From: Coix lacryma-jobi var. lacryma-jobi | Lineage: Eukaryota > Streptophyta > Magnoliopsida > Poales > Poaceae | Direction: 5' to 3' | NCBI GenBank assembly: GCA_009763385.1 | Contig: CM019831.1 | Coordinates: 115,727,432 to 115,791,431 of the forward strand | Length of the DNA stretch: 64,000 nucleotides | Shown: positions 53,726 to 64,000 of the stretch, piece after piece | Numbering within the stretch: the stretch's first letter is position 1 | Layout of the letters: every line of letters starts with the position of its first letter | Notes under the pieces: generated by a model | Seen by the model: the letters and a program-made list of their open reading frames with translations, nothing else | Database searches by the model: none | Told to the model about the DNA's origin: nothing | Made by a program: the position numbers and the translations under genes

Positions 53726-56700
53726 GGGCATACAAATGATCATCATTATTTGGAATCAACTTCTCGTTGGTATTATAGTAGAACTCGCCCTTTGGATTTA
53801 TGACTTGTTCCCGAAGAAATCCTGCTATTGTCTCTTGTATTGCTTTCAATTGGCCTTGTAGCATCACTTTTTACTTCAACCGGTCAGTCTTCAATTGGAA
53901 TTAAAGAAGATATTAGTTATATCTATATTATCAATATTAAGTCTATAAAAAATGAAAAGAAACAGGTTACGTACTTTGATGATTTCTTCAGGAATTCTAT
54001 TTGATTATATCATCATATACTCGCAAACATAGAATCCGCATAAGTTGTTGCCCTGTTCTTGTCTCAAAATCCACTGTAGAATGAAAAGATTCAACTCGTA
54101 ATAAAGATATGATATATGACATGATATAATAAAGATACACGTACATTGACGAAGGTGTAAACTTACTGGTAGTCGTGGCTTTATTGTAAGTGGGGCCTTA
54201 CACTAACTCATATGTTTCCGAGCAATGAATTTTTCCCAAACCCTAATCCGGCCAATGAAACATTAATAGTTGGATCATTATTTAATTAGTATACATATAC
54301 AAGCTTAGTCTATACTATAAGCATGCAAGGTAGGGATCGAAAAATTACCTTTGGAGGATGTCTATCATATCTTGGTAATCTGCTTGTGGTTTGCTCAACG
54401 AGTCATAGATTAACACATTGCTTTGTTTGAGATCGATGACCATCAATATCCAGTGATAGCTGTTCATACACATGATTCATATATATATTATTAGGGTTAA
54501 GTAAAATAAAATGTGCACATACTTATTATGAACTATATATGTCTCACGCACTTAAAGTTGTATGGAAAGAGAATTCTTTCTCTATCTTTTTGGTTCATGA
54601 AGAACCTCATGAGATTCGTACACGACTCATCGCTCCAAGTCGCTGAAGGGTTTGGAGCCTTGAAAACAACATATGGATCAACAAACCCAATAGAATTGTC
54701 GTGTTTATCTCTGAGCTGAGTCATCTGATACCTGCAAAATATTGAGTCGATCCACAAGTATGTGTGTAAGAATACTACTATATACATATACTAGAGAGTT
54801 CAATGAAAACTATAAAAGAAACACTTACAAACAGTAGCAGCTAAGGAGCGATTTGTCCAGTGCGTCCATATGACATAGCTGGTGTAATTCCTCCATCTGG
54901 ACTAAGATTAGGTCATCGCCACGGAAGTAGTGATGGTTCCGAATTCAGACAGAAATCCAATTGACATCACCGTCTTTAGAAGCCTTCATGCACCATTTGT
55001 TGATTGCAAACATCTGCGTACCAAGTACATATAAGTGATTGGGGTTCATTAGACTCCTGCCCGGTGCAAAATTTCTCCTCCATTCATCAACTACTTCCGC
55101 TCGTGGAAACTCCAGCCCAGTAGCAATATTTTTAATGGTGTCGTACGGGAGACCGCTGTCAATAAAAAAATTGTCCATTGAGTCCATCTCAGACAAAGTG
55201 GTCTCTCCAGATTTCCTCTGTACTCTGCCCATGTTTGAACCATACTGATTTTGCACAACTAACGGGGACAAAGGTCTTGATGTTTCCCCGAGTTGTGGAA
55301 CACCCTTTCCCACTTTCTTCTTGCTAGATTGTTGTTCTTTTGTGGACTTCATAAGAGAGCGTTCGTAATCTGATTTTCGCGGAGCCTTTCGGGCTTCACG
55401 CATCTTGATACCATGTTGGTCCACCCTTTTCCTTAACTCCTGCGGGTTTAACAAGAGGTAAGGCTTCTCTGGGTTCCTCTTCGCTTTAGCAGCGGCGTCA
55501 CATTCCTCTAAAAAATTCCGCACATCTTTTTTCACTGAAATTTCTAACTCCTCATCAGTCTTTCATAAGCTAATTTCTCTTGGGCTTTTTTTCCTGATGC
55601 AGGAGCCTTCTTCTTTGGAGGTGGGGCCTTTGGTTCTGTGGCGGCGGACCGCTTCTTAGGGCCACACGGTGGAGGCAGCGGTGTTGGAGCCCGCGGTGGA
55701 GGAGATGGTGGACCCGGTGGCGGTGTTGGAGCCCGCGGTGGAGGTTGTGGCGTTGGAGCCCGCAGTGGAGGAGATGGTGGGGCTGGTGGCGGTGTTGGAG
55801 CCCGCGGTGGAGATCTTTGTGCAGGAGATGGGGTTGAAGCCGTGTCCTCCAACACATCGTCACCGCCCGCAGCACTCTGATGCGCTGGGGAATAATGACG
55901 AACTGGACTATAGTTCCTGCTACGCAAAACAACGAATGATGTGAGCATCCAACTAATATATACATATAGGAAGTTAGTGTAATAAAAATTGTTTCTCATT
56001 CACGCGCACACTACCTATGGTGAGGATCTTGATCAGTAGGAGGAGGTTGCGGCGGTGACACTCCAGGAATAATAATGAAGCGCTTGCGCCAGCAAATAAA
56101 TGTCTTCTCTGCTTCACCTAAAGTCTTCTCCCCATCTCCCCCTTCGATTTCCAGTGCCACGCTGCCACAACCTGTCTCAACCCTATCCACCAAAACGCTA
56201 GCGTATCCGGCTGGCACTGGTTGACCATGGATTCTTGGTGTTCTTGTGCGGTCGATAGGGTTTACAACACTGACAGCCACCTTTTTCGTGGCATTTCCAT
56301 CTGGAATGTGCAGCTCACAAGTAGTAAAAGGTTCTTTAACGTCATCCACGGGAAAGCGTAGCTTGGAGTCATCTTGAATGGTTGGTACTTCCGTGGAGGC
56401 GCAGCTGCTTTTCATCTGACCTGGGGGGCTAATGTTCGCTTGAGGATGCTGTGATGATGTACCTTGCCCACTCGTCATTTGACTAAGTGCCGCTTGCACT
56501 TGCCTTTTGATTTCCTCCTGCATCCATTCTTCACGAGATTTCTCACGCTCTTGTGTTTGAAGAACATACTCCTCCAACTTGAAGAGTCGCTCTGCCTCCT
56601 CGTCCTTCTTTCTTTGGCGGCTTCTATAACTTTCTCGATTCGCTTCGAAGGAATGTAGCCACGAAACGGCCCCAAAGCCTCTCGTACGCCCACCGTGCTC

Positions 56701-57799
56701 AGGATTCTCCAGCGCGTACGTGAGTTCATCCTTCTCTCTGTTGGGCTTGAACTCGTCAGCCAACACCGCATTTTGTGCTTGAACTAGCCTATGTGCTGCT
56801 CTTGAAATTTGCGGGCCCCAATCAAGCTCCCCATCATTAGGGTTTATGGTTCCCCCATGAGCGTAGAACCAATTTCTGGACCGTTCACTCCAATTTCTTC
56901 TTATTGTCTCTGGGACTACCCCCCTGGCAAGCATCTCGTGTTCTTGTCTCTCCCACTTTGGAAGGGCAGTCTTATAGCCACCTGATCCTAAATGATGGTG
57001 GTATTTCTTCTAAGCTGCATTCAGTTTGTTTACTCTGACCCGGGCCTCGCTCTCTTGTGATCTTTTGTACTGTACAAATTCATCCCAATCGGCCCTTATC
57101 TTGACATACGCCTTAGAGTTGAAATCTGGCGTCTCGTTCTTCAGCACAAAGGTGTGGTACAATTTCTTCTTCCAGTCCTGAAAAAGTGTGGCCATCTTCT
57201 TCATTGTCCACTCCCGAATTCGCCTCAGCAGCTCCTCATCATCCGTGTCAAACGAGAAATGAGCTTGGACGTCATCCCAGACTAGCTGCTTGTCAAGATT
57301 GGAGACATAACTGATCTCGGGAGCACTTCGCCTCTCTTTCCATTCACGGGCACTTATCGGAATCCGATCTCTCACAAGGAACCCACAGTGAAAGACATAT
57401 TTCTTTGCATTGGGTCCTAGTGGTTGGCCTGTAGCCATATCGAATTCGGAGATTACATGACGGCCCTTCAATGGCCTCTTCGGCCCTCGTTTTGGTCTGC
57501 TCTGCCCTGTCGCAGACGTCGATCCAGAGGGCTACATATAGGTAAAGACATGAAGATGAAACCCTAATACAAGTTGACATAAAACCTAATCAAGTAATAA
57601 AGTAAATGTAAACCCTAACACGACACATTGTATATACCTCGCCTGTATTGCCTTCTTCCATCTCAACTTGTTGTTCAGGGAGATTTTCATCATGCATGGT
57701 CATGTCTTCGTAATTCAATAAGTATTGACTCCCGTCATCGTCGCCGGCTATGATATTCATCATTTCCTCCTCCATCACATTCTCATTTGGGTCGGCCAT
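53726..57799 (-). pseudogene. CACTA-10 second gene: large acidic/proline-rich protein with C-terminal Ulp1/C48 protease domain
   Basis: ATG at 57799. Inferred minus-strand exons: 57799-57638; 57531-56015; 55919 to about 54832; 54732 to about 54553; 54464-54352; about 54257-54171; about 54075-53980; about 53894-53726. The N-terminal half has Trp-rich segments and a charged coiled coil (about 56620-56490). The middle exon is rich in Ala-Pro-Thr-Pro repeats and lysine. The C-terminal exons show the cysteine-protease signature: His in YHWILMVIDLKQ, Asp in LIYDSLS, and Gln and Cys in QEQGNNLCGFYVC. Lesions: TAG at 57010-57012, a frameshift near 55556, TGA near 54945, and stops in the last exons. 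Such domains cleave SUMO-like modifiers and are often carried by plant transposons. Confidence 0.75.
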
Positions 57800-57875
57800 T
57801 TCTGTGAATATTAAAATATATATACAATATGATCAAACACTTAAAGGAGCTTTATACATGTATGTGAAACGAAAA
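57800..57875 (-). other. Immediate upstream region of the Ulp1-domain gene
   Basis: AT-rich leader between the ATG at 57799 and the telomere-like array. No defined promoter element can be named. Confidence 0.4.
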
Positions 57876-58365
57876 CCGAAAACCAGGGGTTTAATTAGGG
57901 GTTAAGGGTTTAGGGTTTTGGTCTCGGGGTTAAGGGTTTAAGGTTTCGGGGTTTATGGTTTGAGGGTTTAGGGTTATGGTTTCACGTTTTACGGTTTCAG
58001 GGTTTAGGGGTACGGGGTTTAGGGGTTCGGGGTTGCGGGGTTTAGGGTTTCAGGGTTTAGGGGTTCGGGGTTTCGGGGTTCAGAGTTTCGGGGTTTGAGG
58101 GTTTAGAGTTAGGGGTTCGGGGTTTCGGGTTTTAGGGTTTCGGGGTTCAGGGTTTCGGGGTTCAGGGTTTCGGGGTTTCGGGGTTTAGGGGTTTGAGGGT
58201 TTAGGGTTTCGGGGTTTAGGGGTTTGAGGGTTTAGAGTTAGGGGTTCGGGGTTTCGGGTTTTAGGGTTTCGGGGTTTAGGGTTTCGGGGTTTGAGAGTTT
58301 AGTGGTTTAGGTTCGAGGGTTTAGGGTTAGGGTTTCAGGTTTTAGGGTTTCGAGTTTTAGGCAAT
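57876..58365 (+). repeat. Degenerate telomere-like TTTAGGG / TTTCGGGG array
   Basis: About 490 bp of GGTTTAGGG, GGTTTCGGGG and GGTTCGGGG units is present. Variants share a 7-8-bp period with the plant telomere repeat but are not uniform. A block of about 90 bp (GAGGGTTTAGAGTTAGGGG onward) occurs at about 58104 and again at about 58226, which points to slippage or unequal exchange. Confidence 0.85.
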
Positions 58366-59270
58366 TCATAAAAATAACATGACAATTCATAAAAATAACA
58401 TGATAATAACATATATTCGTAAAGAGTAATAAATACATGTTCCGACATGACACATGATTTTCTATGAACACATATTTCTAAGAGTAATAAATACATGTTT
58501 AAACATATCCTTGTCACGTGATTTACACACCGTGGACGAGAACGACGACGGCGGACAGCAGCGAGGATGACGACGGTGCGGATGACAGTGGACGGCGGCG
58601 AGGTCGGTGCAGCGGTCACCAGGACTACAAGTCGAACACATATTTGTTACGTTAAAAAAACATATATATGATTTTCCTTTTTCTATAAATATATCTATTC
58701 ATATTCATTATTTGTATATATCTATTTCTAGAAAAGAAGAAATGAAAAAGTTAAATAGAAAATAATCTATAAATATATATATCTATTTATATTTATTTTA
58801 TATATATCACTTTCTATTTCTAAATACATATATATTTAGTTTCTATATATATCTATTTATATATCACTTTCTATATTTAGTTTCTAGATATATATTTCTT
58901 TTTCATTTCTTTTTTTTACACTCTCACACACCCACTGCTGGACACTGCTACACACGCACACCACGCACACTGCACACGCACACACACGCACAGGCCGTAC
59001 GGCAGCGGCGCGGAGGACGGCGGCGGCGGCGCGGGCGGCGGCGCAGAGGACGGCGGCGAGGACGACGCTGTACGGCGGCGGAGGGCAGTGAGGCCGAGGA
59101 GGACGGCGGCGCGGAGCTCGACGACGAGGAGGACAGCGGCGCGGAGCTCGACGGCGAGGAGGACGGCGGCGCGGACAGAGGCTCGTCGGCGAGGTGAGGG
59201 CGGCGGCGCGGGGCAAACGTCGATCTGGCCGGGAAGATTGGAGGGCACTTTGCCCTGTGCCCTATATACC
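58366..59270 (-). other. Stretch without a convincing gene (AT-rich, then GC-rich CGG-repeat sequence)
   Basis: 58620-58920 is AT-rich with degenerate TATATCTATTTATA units. 58920-59000 has CACACA-type sequence. 59000-59210 is a CGGCGG/GAGGACGGCGGCGCG imperfect tandem repeat giving overlapping open frames in several phases. I call none of these frames genes. Position suggests a promoter or leader for the Ulp1-domain gene. Confidence 0.5.
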
Positions 59271-59276
59271 CGAGAG

Positions 59277-59445
59277 GGCCTTTAGTCCCGGGGCGTATTA
59301 CGCACCGGGACTAAAGGGTCTTTAGTCCCGGTGCGTAATACGCCCCGGGACTAAAGGGTTGGACCTTTAGTCCCGGGCGGGCTTACGCACCGGGACTAAA
59401 GGGGTCTTTAGTCCCGGTGCGTAAGACGGCCCGGGACTAAAGGGT
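59277..59445. repeat. Four TTTAGTCCCGG hairpin units inside CACTA-10
   Basis: Successive 35-45-bp near-palindromes occur, each CTTTAGTCCCGG, then a short GCGTAATACG-like loop, then CCGGGACTAAAG. Units start at about 59278, 59318, 59369 and 59406. They are the same motif as the terminal array at 53216-53430, but about 6 kb inside the element. Confidence 0.88.
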
Positions 59446-60054
59446 TCTTTCTCGCCACAGTTTTGGGTTTTCAGTATTTTGGGTTTTGTATTAAGTTTCC
59501 ACTATATAAATATGTTGTAATTCTTGTTAATTGCATAGTAAATTGAACAGTAGACATAAAATTACTTAAAAATAACAGTTGTATATCCTTTAACCTTATT
59601 GTATAGTAGAAAATTTTGTAGCATAAATTCTTTTCTTTTTTTATAATAACGAATATAAATGTAAATAACCATTCATATTTGGTTAATGCAAAAATGTAAT
59701 GTTCAATTTAAATTTAAAAAATTGTTGGCTTTCAATACAAAATTTATTTTCATATCATTTGGACGTTAATCTTTTGTTTAAAACCTAAACAATCATTGCC
59801 CAATTTTGTTATACGCGACAGATGCAGTGGTTTTAGATTTTTAAATTTAGTTTTTTTAAATATATCTTAAATCTTTCTAATTGAACAGAAAATTGAATAT
59901 TTGATATACTTTCTTTTAAAAATTAGTATGAGATTCACATCTAGAGAAGCACATAAATCAATGATCACTGCTACTAAATATATATATAAATCCATTATCA
60001 AATAAATGAAGTCTTAATTAATTAATTATTACATAATATATTTACAACACTCTA
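59446..60054 (-). other. AT-rich region downstream of TNP2
   Basis: No coding evidence. It probably holds the transposase 3' untranslated region and intergenic sequence. Confidence 0.5.
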
Positions 60055-63000
60055 TTAAGCGGGCACAACTGTGAACCTTCTCTTGACATATGTCCCTTGG
60101 TTATGATCATTCCTTAACCATGGAGTTTCCTCATTGTTTAACAAAATGCTTGGGTCTTTGTTCACTTTGAATGGCGGAATTCGATCATCTCTTTCATAAT
60201 CACCTGACATGTCTGACTTGTCCTCAATTCCGACAATGTTTCTTTTCCCTGAAAGAACTATACGGCGCTTTGGCTCGTTGACGATCGAGTTGTTATCATT
60301 TTTCTCTCTTTTTGGTTTTGTAGACATGTCTTTCACATAGAACACTTGACTCACATCTGCGGCAAGGACAAATGGTTCGTCTTTGTACCCAATATTGTTG
60401 AGGTCCACTGATGTCATCCCATACTCCTTATCGACTGTTACCCCACCTCCGGTACCGGTCATCTTGACCCATTTACACCGGAACAAAGGGACTTTAAAAT
60501 TAGGTGCGTAGTCTAGTTCCCATATGTCATGTATGCGGCCATAATATGTTTGTTTGTTCCCATTTGGATCTGTGGCATCCACGCGTACACCACTGTTTTG
60601 GTTGGTGCTCCTTGCGTCTTGGGCTACTGTGTAAAATGTATTCCCATTGATCTCGTACCCTTTGTACATGTTGATATGCCACGATGGTTGTCTGGCCAAC
60701 AAATAAAGCTGCTCATCTATGTTGTCATCACCCTGACATTGTTTTCGCAACCAATCACCGAAGGTTTGCATGTGCTGACGTGTAATCCAAGATTCACTCT
60801 TCCCGGGCCACTTGGATCGAAGGAAATCCTTATGTACCTCGATATATGGATCTACCAATGAGGAGTTCTGTAAAACTGTGTAGTGTGCTTTATCGAAGTA
60901 ATCGTCTCCTGTACCGATATATGTTTTCTTCCCTAGTGTTCCCTTGCCACTGAGTCTGCCCTCGTGTCGCGATTCAGGAACGCCAATCGGGTCAAGGTCT
61001 GGAATAAAGTCCACACAAAACTCTATGACCTCCTCTGTTCCGTAGCCCTGGGCGATGCTTCCTTCAGGTCGAGAACGGTTATTAACATATTTTTTCAGGA
61101 CACTCATGAACCTCTCGAATGGGAACATGGTGTGTAGGAACACAGGACCGAGAATAATGATCTCCTTGACCAGGTGAACTAGGAGGTGTGTCACGATATC
61201 AAAGAAGGATGGAGGGAACACCAACTCAAAGCTGACGAGACATTGAACGACATCATTCTGCAAAGTAGAAAGTTCCTCTGGATTGATTGCCTTTTGTGAA
61301 ATTGAATTGAGGAATGCACATAGCTTCACGGTGGCTAGACATACATGTGGAGGTAGAATTCCTCTTAGAGCAACAGGAAGCAATTGGGTCATAAGCACAT
61401 GGCAGTCATGGGACTTCAAGTTTTGGAACTTCTTCTCTGGCATATTAATTATTCTCTTTATATTGGAGGAGAATCCAGATGGGACCTTGATGCTATTAAG
61501 GCATTCAAACATGCTTTCCTTTTCTTCTCTGCTAAGAGTGTAGCTAGCAGGGCTTAAGTACTGGCGCCCGTCATCTGTCTTCTCCGGATGCAAGTTGTCT
61601 CGTTCTTTCATGCGCTGCAAGTCCTGTCGTGCTTCAAGTGAATCCTTAGGCTTTTCGTAGACACCCATGAATCCAAGCAGGTTCACACAAAGGTTCTTTG
61701 TCAGGTGCATCACGTCGATTGCATGGCGGACCTCTAGGACATGCCAGTAGGGTAGCTCCCAGAATATGGACTTCTTCTTCCACATGGGTGTGTGTCCCGA
61801 AGCGTCTTTAGGAACAGGTTCGCTGCCCCGTCCCTTTCCAAATACTACTTTCGTATCCTTCACCATTTCAAGTATATCATCTCCGGTTCGGTTACGAGGC
61901 TTGGTTTGGTGGTCTGCGTTACCTTTAAAATGTTTGCCTTTCTTTCTTACTGGGTGGCCCATAGGAAGAAACCGACGGTGCCCAACATACACGACCTTTC
62001 GACAGTTTTTCAAAAATAAACTATCAAGGTCTTCAAAACAGTGTGTGCATGCATTATATCCCTTGTTTGTCTGGCCTGAAAGATTACTTAGAGCCGGCCA
62101 ATCATTGATTGTTACAAACAATAAGGCTCGCAGGTCAAAGTGTTCCTGTTTGTACTCATCCCACACGCGTATGCCTGGTTTGCTCCATAGAAGTAGAAGT
62201 TCCTCAACTAATGGCCTCAGGTAGACATCGATGTCGTTGCCAGGTTGCTTCGGCCCTTGGATGAACAACGGCATTATAATGAACTTCCGCTTCATGCATA
62301 ACCACGGAGGAAGGTTGTAGATACATAGAGTAACTGGCCAAGTGCTATGACTACTGCTTTGCTCCGCAAAAGGATTAAAACCATCCGTACTTAAAGCGAA
62401 CCTCAAGTTTCTAGCCTCATCTGCAAACTCTGGGAATTCTCTATCTATCGCCCTCCACTAGGATCCATCAGCTTTGTGCCTCAGCATATTGTCTACCTTA
62501 CGGTCTTCTTTATGCCACCGCAACATCTTTGCATTGTCCTTATTTCTGAACAAACGTTTCAAGCGTGGTATTATAGGAGCATACCACATAACCTTGGCAG
62601 GGATTTTCTTTCTGCTTGGACGTTCTTCACCCTCTACGTCGCCAGGATCATCTCGCCTTATCTTATACCGTGATGCTTCACATACCGGGCATGCATCCAA
62701 ATTCTCATATTCCTCCCCACGGTACAGGATGCAGTCATTAGGACATGCGTGTATCTGCTGGATTTCTAATCCCAAAGGGCAGACGACCTGTTTTGCTTCG
62801 TACGTAGTGGTGGGCAATTCGTTCGCTTTTGGAAGCATCTTTTTCATTATCTTCAATAACTGCTCAAATGCTTTATCGGATGTACCATTCTTTGCCTTCC
62901 ATTGCAGCAGTTCCAGCGTAGTACCCAGCTTTTTTGGCCATCTTCAGCAGTGGGATATAACAATTTCCTATGATCCTCTAGCATGCACTCAAACTTGACC

Positions 63001-63446
63001 TTCTCCTTGTCACTTTCACATTCACTTTGTGCATCACGAATGGCATCACCAAGAGCATCAACATCAGCTGTCACATCTTCTGTCGCTGCCGCATCTTCTT
63101 CACCATCTCCCCCCACTGCATCATCATCAAAGGCACCGTACTGAGCAATAATATCAGTGTGAGCCAATTCTTCTTCACCTTTTTCACCATCATCCATTAC
63201 AACCCCCCTTTCTCCATGCTTCGTCCAACAAATATAGTTTGTTACGAAACCCGACTTCAACAAATGCATATGAAGAGTCCTTGGGCATGAATATTCCTTC
63301 AAATTCTTACAGACGGCGCATGGGCAGCACATGAAACCATCTTGCTTGTTTGCCTCAGCCACACCTAAGAAATAGTGCACGCCAACAATGAACTCTTTGG
63401 AGCGGCGATCGACATTATACATCCAATTGCATGACAACATCTGCAT
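60055..63446 (-). pseudogene. CACTA-10 TNP2 transposase (near full length, two lesions)
   Basis: This is the DDE-type CACTA transposase. On the minus strand, 63446-62853 encodes the transposase-associated N-terminal domain (WMYNVDRRSKEFIVGVHYFLG, then CCPCAVCKN). It loses frame at a T run near 62930. The main frame then continues (PLGLEIQQIHACPNDC and LYRGEEYENLDACPVC) until TAG at 62460-62458. It resumes in the same frame as a 783-residue open stretch to 60055: RFALSTDGFNPF, LFVTINDWPALSNLSGQTNKG, YWHVLEVRHAIDVMHLTKN, the DUF4218-like LKSHDCHVLMTQLLPVALRG and PFERFMSVLKKYVNNRSRPEGS, and the DUF4216-like YGRIHDIWELDY and FRCKW. The gene needed only one indel and one substitution to become dead. 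Confidence 0.88.
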
Positions 63447-63521
63447 TAAATATTACAACCATGCACTTAGTAGTTTCTCATGTTATTGCACAACACTCAT
63501 GACATCACATGATTGATTAAT

Positions 63522-64000
63522 TCAAACAAGCTTGACTACAACGAAGACTATCGCAGCTAGCACTAAAAAAACTAAAAATAAAATGCACTTAAGCAACATA
63601 ATTAGATCGCGTCCGATCCCAACTAAAATAGACAGATCATTCGCTTCATCAGCATGGATGGGCTGCTGTCGCTGACTCACTGCCTCATCACCTTCAGCGG
63701 CAACCTCCTGTGCAACAAAATTTCGTACGTGCTGAACGTACTCTTCCTCCCAGTACCAACCTTTACATCCGCCGGTGCCCTCCCACTGCAATTAGAACAA
63801 AGAATAAGAAATTTAAACAACATCATCAAGCAAAACCGATACGAATGAACCATATTAATCAAATGCGGGTAAATAATAACCCACCTCATGGTCCGGACAC
63901 TTGTAGAATATACGACCCTTGTTGATTCCCTCTTTTTTCACTCGGTACTCCTTCACAATCTTCTGCTTACACTCGCCGCAAGCAATGAGAGGAAGATCCG
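63522..64000 (-). CDS. GRF-type zinc-finger / membrane-anchored small protein (5' end outside window)
   Basis: Two exons are visible on the minus strand. The first runs from beyond 64000 to 63885 and encodes ACGECKQKIVKEYRV, NKGRIFYKCPDHE, ending at GAG|GTGGGT. The second starts after a TTGCAG acceptor at 63785 and encodes WEGTGGCKGWYWEEEYVQ, in phase. Together they give the C-x2-C, C, C and aromatic pattern of a GRF zinc finger (a single-stranded nucleic-acid-binding fold). The protein ends with an amphipathic segment and a hydrophobic helix (CILFLVFLVLAAIVFVVV), then TGA at 63524-63522. The 75-bp gap to TNP2 places it in the same unit or as its immediate neighbour. No lesion is seen in the visible part. 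Confidence 0.65.

Larger units (their letters stand above)
53216..64000 (-). mobile_element. CACTA-10: CACTA element with GRF, TNP2 and Ulp1-domain genes (right end outside window)
   Basis: The terminus CACTACTACAGAAACATG is at 53216 on the plus strand, followed by TTTAG(T/C)CCCGG subterminal repeats. On the minus strand, reading inward from the right edge, the order is a GRF zinc-finger ORF (to 63522), TNP2 (63446-60055), and a TNPA-position gene with C-terminal Ulp1 domain (57799-53726). At least 10.8 kb is present. The possible target triplet on the left is AGG (53213-53215). The other end is outside the window. Confidence 0.82.

Noticed and set aside
55638..55944. Plus-strand Gly/Ala/Val-rich open frames opposite the Ulp1-domain gene
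   Set aside because: They are complements of the Ala-Pro-Thr-Pro repeat exon on the minus strand, which has splice sites and flanking homology.
58884..59285. Arg/Pro-rich open frames on both strands in the CGG-rich stretch
   Set aside because: They are products of an imperfect CGGCGG tandem repeat open in several phases, with no conserved motif.
63654..63925. Plus-strand open frames over the GRF ORF
   Set aside because: The minus strand shows a cysteine pattern, an in-phase GT-AG intron and a hydrophobic tail. The plus-strand frames show none.

Overview
The window is plant nuclear DNA, almost certainly from a grass (Poaceae). The evidence is dense nested Ty1/copia elements of the Sirevirus type, several CACTA (En/Spm) transposons whose termini carry TTTAGTCCCGG or TTTGCCGAGAGC motifs, a DUF1618-type gene (a family expanded in grasses), plant-type GT-AG introns and TTTAGGG telomere-like tracts. 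I see no intact host gene. The only likely host gene is a DUF1618-like gene at about 47.8-51.5 kb, and it is split by two transposons.

Layout. (1) 1-6742: 3' part of Sire-1 (decayed pol, 3' noncoding region, 3' LTR). (2) 6743-44841: Sire-2, an env-like-carrying Sirevirus on the + strand. Its 5' LTR is cut by Sire-1. Its pol is split by Sire-3 (11750-33812, duplicated target GAGAG). Its env-like gene is split by a 3.0-kb PIF/Harbinger-like element (37800-40841, target TTA). (3) Sire-3 is itself split in its 3' LTR by Sire-4 (21656-32931, duplicated target GGCTG), a younger relative in opposite orientation. (4) 44842-47580: CACTA-6, a deleted minus-strand CACTA element into which Sire-2 inserted. 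(5) 47581-51543: the DUF1618-like gene with a mini-CACTA (48532-49522) and a Mutator-like insertion (49635-50912). (6) about 52190-53215: a plus-strand CACTA fragment (CACTA-9), cut by CACTA-10, which starts at 53216 and runs off the right edge. CACTA-10 carries, in minus-strand order, a GRF zinc-finger ORF, a TNP2 transposase, and a multi-exon gene ending in a Ulp1/C48 cysteine-protease domain.

How the parts work together. In each Sirevirus, Gag (UBN2 domain, two CCHC knuckles, coiled coil) would package RNA. Pol (protease, HHCC/DDE integrase, YVDD reverse transcriptase, RNase H) would copy and insert it. The LTRs carry promoters and arrays of CpG-bearing palindromes. All copies are broken by stops and frameshifts. 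Insertion order from target duplications: CACTA-6, then Sire-2, then Sire-1, Sire-3 and PIF-5 independently, then Sire-4 into Sire-3. Sire-3 and Sire-4 together form a very large inverted repeat. Boundaries given with target duplications are firm; exon limits in the CACTA genes are approximate.
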